DNA of 64,000 nucleotides, from contig NZ_FPJG01000006.1 in NCBI RefSeq assembly GCF_900119165.1, positions 6,138,001 through 6,202,000 of the forward strand. The letters are read 5' to 3'. A program made the translations under genes and the position numbers. Below the pieces are notes generated by a model, which had not been told where the DNA came from, did no database searches, and saw only the letters and a list, made by a program, of their open reading frames with translations. The number at the start of each line of letters is the position of its first letter. The stretch's first letter is position 1. The stretch is from Amycolatopsis australiensis. Its GTDB lineage: Bacteria; Actinomycetota; Actinomycetes; Mycobacteriales; Pseudonocardiaceae. Shown here piece after piece: positions 59,114-64,000 of this stretch.

Positions 59114-60246
59114 CGGCCCGCTCCCGCCAGCACCGCGGCCGCGTCGGCGACGGTGCGGCCGTGCACGGCCGGGCGGCCGCCGTACGGGTCCTGCGCGGTC
59201 CACAGGTTCGTCGGCGCGGCCGCCCGCACGACGGGGACGACCTCCGCGGCGAAGCGTTCCAGCATGTCCAGCTGCCGCTCGTGCGGGATCATCGTCGGCA
59301 GGCTGAACGACTGCAGGTCGTGGCCGAAGGCTTCGTGCCACCACAGGATCTTCTCGGCGATCCGGCCCGGGCTGCCGACGAGGACGGGTCCGCGCTCGAT
59401 GGCGTCGTCGATGGTCGGGAACTCCATCGCGTTGCCCGGCGTGTGGTTCCCGGGCTGGTTGAAGAAGGCGACGAGCTTTTCGTACGTCGGGCCGAACGCC
59501 TCCCGCGCCTCCTGCGTCGTGTCGGCCAGGTACAGGAAACCCGCGCCGGCGCCGACGAAGGCGTACCGCGGGTCGTGGCCGTGCCCGGCGTACTCCTTGC
59601 GGTAGTGGTCGATCAGGACGGTGTAGTTGTCGCGCGGCTGGATCGCGTTGGCGGAGAAGAGCGGGTCGCCCCACTTGGCGGCCAGCTCGGCGGAGGTGAG
59701 CGTGGTCGCGGAGCCGTGCCAGATCCGGGGCGCGCCGGCGAACGGGCGCGGCAGGCTGGTCACCTCGTGCAGCGGGCCGCGGAACCGGCCGCTCCAGGTG
59801 ACGTCCTCTTCGCGCCAGAGCCGGCGCAGCAGCTCGTACTTCTCGGCGAGCGCGTCCCACTGGTCGCCGTTCTCGATGCCGAACATGGGCAGCTGGCGCA
59901 GCTCGTTGCCCTTGCCGACGACCAGCTCCAGCCGGCCGCGCGAGAGCTGGTCCACGGTGGCGTAGTCCTCGGCGGCCCGCAGCGGGTCCTGGATCGACAG
60001 GACCGAGACGCCGGTCTGGATCCGCACCCGGCTGGTGGTGGCGGCGATGGCGCCGAGCAGCACGGTGACGCCGCTGCTCAGGAAGTGACCGGCATGCCGT
60101 TCCCCGAGCGCGACGGCGTCGAAGCCGAACTCCTCGGCGTAGCGGGCGGAGGTGAGCGCTTGGGCGAAGCGCTCGTCGGTCCGGATCCGGCGACCGGTCA
60201 CCGGGTTCGTCAGGTGAGGCAGGATGTCCAGCACCTGGAATCTCAT
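59110..60246 (-). CDS. LLM-class flavin monooxygenase
   Basis: A 378-residue luciferase-like monooxygenase. DILPHLTNPVTGRR at the start, then DAVALGERHAGHFLSSG, and DYATVDQLSRGRLELVVGKG fit the FMN-dependent LLM subgroup found beside NtaA-like enzymes. It probably acts on the same pathway as its partner. It is divergent from a small winged-helix regulator 121 bases away. Confidence 0.92.
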   Translation of the reverse strand: MRFQVLDILPHLTNPVTGRRIRTDERFAQALTSARYAEEFGFDAVALGERHAGHFLSSGVTVLLGAIAATTSRVRIQTGVSVLSIQDPLRAAEDYATVDQLSRGRLELVVGKGNELRQLPMFGIENGDQWDALAEKYELLRRLWREEDVTWSGRFRGPLHEVTSLPRPFAGAPRIWHGSATTLTSAELAAKWGDPLFSANAIQPRDNYTVLIDHYRKEYAGHGHDPRYAFVGAGAGFLYLADTTQEAREAFGPTYEKLVAFFNQPGNHTPGNAMEFPTIDDAIERGPVLVGSPGRIAEKILWWHEAFGHDLQSFSLPTMIPHERQLDMLERFAAEVVPVVRAAAPTNLWTAQDPYGGRPAVHGRTVADAAAVLAGAGR

Positions 60247-60367
60247 GGCGGTCTCCGTCCGGGTCGTGGAACACGATCATCGTGCCGACACCGGCCGCGG
60301 TGGCGTCAAGTCGTTCCACGCAGCGGGCGTGCTTCGCGCCGCAGTGCCGGAGGTTCACACTCGCGGC

Positions 60368-60820
60368 ATGACGATCGCGACGGCCGAGGTGCTCGAAGTC
60401 AGCATCCGGATCGACCTCACCGGCCGTCCCGGCGACGCGGCGCTGGTCGCCACCCGCCTGGCCACGGCGCTGGACGGCCTGGCGAGCGTCGACGTGACGG
60501 CCGTGCGGCCGCGGCAGGCCACGGACCCGTTGCTGCGCATCGAAACCGGGCCGCGCCGGGCGGTCCTGCTGGGCAGGCAGCTCACGCTGACCCGGCTGGA
60601 GTTCGACCTGCTGCGGTTCCTGCGCGCGCACCCGGACCGCGTCTTCACCCGCAGCGCGCTGAAGACGGCGCTGTGGCCGCGGCCGGACGGCAACGACCGG
60701 ACGGTGGACGTGCACGTCCGCAAGCTGCGGGCGAAGCTCGAGCCGCACCTCGACCCGATCACCACGGTCCGCGGGATCGGGTACCGGTTCGAAGCCTCGG
60801 CGCCGGTGACCCTGGTTTGA
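60368..60820 (+). CDS. OmpR-type winged-helix regulator without receiver
   Basis: A 150-residue regulator. The C-terminal domain (about 70-145) is a full OmpR/PhoB winged helix (LTLTRLEFDLLRFLRAHPDR, then VDVHVRKLRAKLEP, VRGIGYRF). In place of a receiver there are only about 65 residues with a strand-helix-strand look (VLEVSIRIDLTGRPGDAALV). It thus cannot be phosphorylated in the normal way. It faces the LLM operon and may control it through another signal. Confidence 0.88.
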   Translation: MTIATAEVLEVSIRIDLTGRPGDAALVATRLATALDGLASVDVTAVRPRQATDPLLRIETGPRRAVLLGRQLTLTRLEFDLLRFLRAHPDRVFTRSALKTALWPRPDGNDRTVDVHVRKLRAKLEPHLDPITTVRGIGYRFEASAPVTLV

Positions 60821-60841
60821 CCGCTCGGCCGCTTCCGGGGT

Positions 60842-61684
60842 TCAGGGCTTCCGCGCCACCACACCCGCGATCAGCCGCTGCGCCGCGTTGAGCGGCTTGA
60901 GGTTCGGCCCGTCCGGCCACCAGTCGGCCAGCAACGCGACCCCGGGCTCGACCGGCTCCAGCCCCGGCAGCAGTTCCCTGATCTCCTCCTCCGTGCGCGC
61001 GGTCGCGCCGCCGAGGGAGCCTCGGGCCACTGCTTCCTGGAACGCCGCCATCGTTTCGTGGTCTGCGCCTTCGCCCGGGTCGAACAGGTGCGAGATCGCC
61101 ACGTAGGAGCCCGATGGCAGCGCGTCGACGTACTCGCGCATGATCTCCGCCGGGCGGTGGCGGTCTCCCTTGAAGTGGTGCAGGGTCGCCACGAACAGCA
61201 ACGCCATCGGGCGCGTCCAGTCGAGGTGCTCGCGCACCACCTCGTGGTCCAGGATCGACTTCGGCTCGAAGATGTCTCCGGCCACGAACCGCGTGCGGTC
61301 GTTCTCCTCCAGCAGCGCCCGGCCGTGCGCGACGACCACCGGGTCGTTGTCGACGTACACCACCTTCGCCAGCTTCTCGACGCGCTGCACCACCTGGTGC
61401 ACGTTCTCCGTCGTCGGCAGGCCGGACCCGCAGTCGAGGTACTGGTCGATCCCGGCCCGCTCGGCGAGGAACCGGCACACCCGGATGAGGTACCGGCGGT
61501 TCTCCAGCGCCAGGTCGGCGACCTCGGGCATCACCCGCCGCAGCCGCTCCACCTCGTCGCGGTCGACCTGGTAGTGGTCCTTCCCGCCGAGAATGTAGTC
61601 GTACATGCGCGCGACGCTGGCCCGGTTCGGATCGACCCCGACCGGCGTGTTCGCGCCGGCCCCCGCCTCGGATGACACAACCAT
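60842..61684 (-). CDS. DUF574-type SAM methyltransferase
   Basis: A 280-residue protein of the actinobacterial S-adenosyl methyltransferase group (Methyltransf_19). The N-terminus ARMYDYILGGKDHYQVDRDE is the family hallmark, followed by DCGSGLPTTENVH for SAM binding and YVDNDPVVVAHG. The family is large in actinomycetes, with mostly unknown targets. It converges on the winged-helix regulator and is monocistronic. Confidence 0.92.
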   Translation of the reverse strand: MVVSSEAGAGANTPVGVDPNRASVARMYDYILGGKDHYQVDRDEVERLRRVMPEVADLALENRRYLIRVCRFLAERAGIDQYLDCGSGLPTTENVHQVVQRVEKLAKVVYVDNDPVVVAHGRALLEENDRTRFVAGDIFEPKSILDHEVVREHLDWTRPMALLFVATLHHFKGDRHRPAEIMREYVDALPSGSYVAISHLFDPGEGADHETMAAFQEAVARGSLGGATARTEEEIRELLPGLEPVEPGVALLADWWPDGPNLKPLNAAQRLIAGVVARKP

Positions 61685-61728
61685 CTCCCTGCGCTCGTGA
61701 AGATCGAAACCAGGGTAGTCGATTCACT

Positions 61729-62946
61729 CTATTCCGTGAAGGCGGGTTCGGGCCGGTGCGCCCGGTCGCGCTCCGCCCAGCGCACGACGGCCGGAACCGC
61801 CAGCCCGGTCGCGACGAAGAGACCGCCGACCACCCACCAGCCGGGTGTCCCCCAGGTGATGCACAGCGCGATCAGCACCGCCGGCCCCAGCGTCACGCCC
61901 AGGCCCAGCCCCATCCCGAACAGGCCCTGGTACTGCCCGACCGCGTGCGCCGGCGCGAGCGCGAACGACAGTTCGAACCCGCCCGCCGCCTGCCAGATCT
62001 CGCCGACCGTGTGCACGACCACCGCGGCGAGCAGGAGGACCAGGGCCAGCCACGCCGGCGCGCCCGCCATCGCCGCGATCGCCACGCAGGCGGCGAAGAA
62101 CGCGAAGCCGGCGCGCCGGAACGCCACCGCGCCCGACCGCGTCGTCTCGATGCGGCGGCTCGCCCGGACCTGGAAGAACACGACGATGACGGTGTTGACC
62201 ACCATCACGCCCGAGACCGTCCAGCCCGGCGCCGTCGTCCGGGCGACCAGCCACAGCGGGACCGCCGCCGTCAGCACCCGGTACTGGATCGCCATCACGC
62301 CGTCGAGCACGGTCAGCACGAGGTAGGGCCGATCCCGCAGGGCGACCCACCGCGGCCCGGTGCCCGCCGGTTTCGGCGGGACCGGCGGCAGGAAGAGGAC
62401 GACGGCGGCGCTCGCCGCGTATGACACCGCGCTGCCCGCGATGAGCAGCAGGTAGGCGAACCGGGTGTCCGCCGCGACACCCCAGCCGGCCAGCAGCGCG
62501 CCCAGCGCGATGCCGAGGTTGGTCACCGAGCGCAGGTAGCCGCGGAACTCGGCGGGCCGGTCGCCGCCGTACTCCTGCACCAGGGGGCTGCGGGCGGCGG
62601 GCCCGGCGGTCTGGGCCGCCGCGCCGAGGCTCGCGAACACCACGAACGACCAGAACCCCTGCGCCAGGCACAGCCCCGCCATGGAGACGGCGCCGAGCAC
62701 GAGCGTGAGCGCGTAGACCGGCCGCGCGCCGTGGCGGTCGGCGAGGTGCCCGAACGGGATCCCGGCCGACAGCGACACCGCGCCGGCGATCGTGAGCCCG
62801 GCGCCGACCTGCCCGGCGGGCAGCTGGACGACCCGGGTGAAGTACAGGACGCCGGCGGTGAGGTAGACACCGTAGCCGGTCATGGTGACCAGGGTCGCCA
62901 CGGCGAGCAGCCGGGGCGGGCCGCCGCGGGGCAGGAGCGCGGGCAT
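61729..62946 (-). CDS. MFS transporter
   Basis: A 405-residue major facilitator with 12 spans. GHLADRHGARPVYALTLVLG is the loop 2-3 motif, and LRSVTNLGIALGALLAGWG lies in TM5. The substrate is unknown. It lies 12 bases downstream of the ketosynthase III-like gene on the same strand, so the pair could make and export one product. The start ATG at 62946 is consistent with the first span. Confidence 0.88.
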   Translation of the reverse strand: MPALLPRGGPPRLLAVATLVTMTGYGVYLTAGVLYFTRVVQLPAGQVGAGLTIAGAVSLSAGIPFGHLADRHGARPVYALTLVLGAVSMAGLCLAQGFWSFVVFASLGAAAQTAGPAARSPLVQEYGGDRPAEFRGYLRSVTNLGIALGALLAGWGVAADTRFAYLLLIAGSAVSYAASAAVVLFLPPVPPKPAGTGPRWVALRDRPYLVLTVLDGVMAIQYRVLTAAVPLWLVARTTAPGWTVSGVMVVNTVIVVFFQVRASRRIETTRSGAVAFRRAGFAFFAACVAIAAMAGAPAWLALVLLLAAVVVHTVGEIWQAAGGFELSFALAPAHAVGQYQGLFGMGLGLGVTLGPAVLIALCITWGTPGWWVVGGLFVATGLAVPAVVRWAERDRAHRPEPAFTE

Positions 62947-62958
62947 GGCAGGCCTTTC

Positions 62959-64000
62959 TCAGCGGTGGGACAGGGCGCTGGTGCGGTGGTGGACGCCGGT
63001 GCCGCGGCGGGGCGGTGCCGCGGTCCAGCGGCAGAGGCCGACGCCGAGGTTCATGCCGCCGCCGAACCCGGCCAGCAGCACGACGTCGCCGGTGCCGAGC
63101 GCGCCGGCGCGCTGGGCCGCGTCGAGGGTGATCGGCACGGACGCCGCGCCGGTGTTGGCGAACCGGTCGACGGTCAGGTGCAGGGCCGCGTTCGGCAGGT
63201 CGAGCGCGGCCGCCAGCTCGCGCAGCATGACGCCGTTGGCCTGGTGCGGCACGAGATGCCTCACCGCGGCCGGGGCCAGCCCGGTGTCGCGCACCGTCCC
63301 GGCGATCGCCGCCGGGACGTGTTCGGTGACGAACGCGCGCACGCCGCGGCCGTCCATCCGGAAGAAGTGCTCGCCGCCCAGGACCGAGCGCACCGACGCG
63401 GGCAGCCGGCTGCCGCCGGCGCGGACGCCGATGAGCCGGTGATCGTCGCCGTGTCCGCGCAGCCGCGTGCCGATGATGCCCCCTCCCGCCGGGACCGGGC
63501 CGAGCACGACCGCCCCCGCACCGTCACCGAACAGGATCGCGGTCCGGCGGTCACGCACGTCCAGGATGCGGGAGTAGATGTCGGCGCCGATCACCAGCGC
63601 GTGCCCGCCCGCGCGGCCGCGCAGGAGGCCGTGGGCCATCGCGAGGGCGTAGACGAACCCGCTGCACACGGCGTTGACGTCGGCGGCGCTCGCCGAGCGG
63701 GCGCCGATGAGGTGCTGGACCAGGCTGGCCGTGGCCGGCTGCGGGTGGTCCGGGGTCGAGGTGGCGACCACGATGTGGTCGACGTCGTCCGGGCTCAGGC
63801 CCGCCGCGAGCAGCGCCCGGTCGGCCGCGATGGCCGCGAGGTTGGAGGTGGCCTGCCCCGGCGCGGCGTGCCGTCGTTCGCGGATGCCGGTCTTGCGTTC
63901 GATCCACGCCGCGTCGACGCCGGCCGCCGGAGCGATCTCGGCGTTGGGCACGACGCGGTCGGGCAGGTAGGAGCCGGTGCCGATGATGCCGATGTCGGTC
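62959..64000 (-). CDS. Ketosynthase III (FabH-like), 5' end cut by window
   Basis: A partial gene; the frame continues past 64000, reading TDIGIIGTGSYLPDRVVPNA at its visible start, so only a few residues are missing. The KAS III triad is intact: Cys in NAVCSGFVYAL, His in LVPHQANGVM and Asn in RFANTGAASVP. It would condense an acyl-CoA with malonyl-ACP, or act as an acyl transferase in a biosynthetic cluster. It is followed after 12 bases by an MFS pump, which suggests secondary metabolism. No other cluster genes are in view. Confidence 0.9.
   Translation of the reverse strand, partial: TDIGIIGTGSYLPDRVVPNAEIAPAAGVDAAWIERKTGIRERRHAAPGQATSNLAAIAADRALLAAGLSPDDVDHIVVATSTPDHPQPATASLVQHLIGARSASAADVNAVCSGFVYALAMAHGLLRGRAGGHALVIGADIYSRILDVRDRRTAILFGDGAGAVVLGPVPAGGGIIGTRLRGHGDDHRLIGVRAGGSRLPASVRSVLGGEHFFRMDGRGVRAFVTEHVPAAIAGTVRDTGLAPAAVRHLVPHQANGVMLRELAAALDLPNAALHLTVDRFANTGAASVPITLDAAQRAGALGTGDVVLLAGFGGGMNLGVGLCRWTAAPPRRGTGVHHRTSALSHR

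Noticed and set aside
1..64000. Prophage, transposon, tRNA or rRNA content
   Set aside because: No integrase, transposase, structural phage gene, tRNA cloverleaf or rRNA sequence was recognised on either strand.

Overview
The window is 64 kb of very GC-rich actinobacterial chromosome. Many GTG starts, probable leaderless starts, TetR/MarR/MerR regulators with clear operators, a DUF574-type SAM methyltransferase, a DUF664/DinB protein and RsbW/STAS-type switch proteins all suggest a Pseudonocardiaceae-like actinomycete such as Amycolatopsis. The genus is inferred, not proven. Ribosomal RNA, tRNA genes, transposases, integrases, phage genes and CRISPR arrays were not seen. It reads as an accessory, regulation-dense chromosomal segment with about 70 genes.

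Layout. 0-7.4 kb: small MerR and MarR regulators, an RsbW-like ATPase, an F420-type oxidoreductase, a secreted sialidase with promoter and operator, and an NAD-dependent DNA ligase. 7.4-12.7 kb: a PhyH dioxygenase facing a LacI regulator across a perfect 26-bp palindrome, then a NarL-type two-component system and an RDD membrane protein. 12.9-20.1 kb: a secreted TAP-type peptidase, an XRE regulator with an MFS pump, an aldo/keto reductase, an amidohydrolase and a secreted papain-like protease. 20.3-31.9 kb: a large LuxR (LAL) regulator, hydrolases, a cysteine-containing ArsR/SufR-like regulator facing DUF2231 membrane proteins, a STAS protein, an SDR/MarR pair, small membrane proteins, and DinB, methyltransferase and XRE-cupin genes. 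31.9-36.1 kb: a lutABC lactate-oxidation operon and a TerC gene under a probable Mn2+ (yybP-ykoY) riboswitch. 36.2-39.1 kb: a lipoprotein and a TetR-cupin-SDR operon.

39.0-43.5 kb holds the most interesting locus. Five tightly linked genes encode an ECF sigma factor, a membrane Rieske protein, a type-1 copper lipoprotein, a Tat-exported metallophosphoesterase and a membrane protein. Four of the five junctions of this kind overlap by a GTGA or ATGA; the exception is the 21-base Rieske-cupredoxin gap. They face a secreted vanadium-haloperoxidase/PAP2-type enzyme. The bipartite element CGTAACC-N6-CGTATYC occurs three times, facing the sigma gene, the haloperoxidase and the cupredoxin gene. The Rieske protein takes the place normally held by an anti-sigma factor and has a cytoplasmic helical N-terminus, so a redox-sensing Rieske anti-sigma is a reasonable hypothesis.

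43.6-64 kb: an FAD monooxygenase/TetR pair with two tandem operators, further TetR genes, a ROK-regulated sugar isomerase/oxidoreductase operon, a MerR/methyltransferase pair, a Na+/H+ antiporter, a rhodanese/TetR pair, YunG, a glycine-betaine-type binding protein, two LLM flavin monooxygenases beside a receiver-less OmpR-type regulator, a DUF574 methyltransferase, and an MFS/ketosynthase III pair running off the right edge.

A second theme is degenerate duplication downstream of genes. At 307-619 and 24721-24903 the 3' end of a gene, stop codon included, is repeated beyond the gene. At 47328-47680 there is a separate degenerate tandem array.
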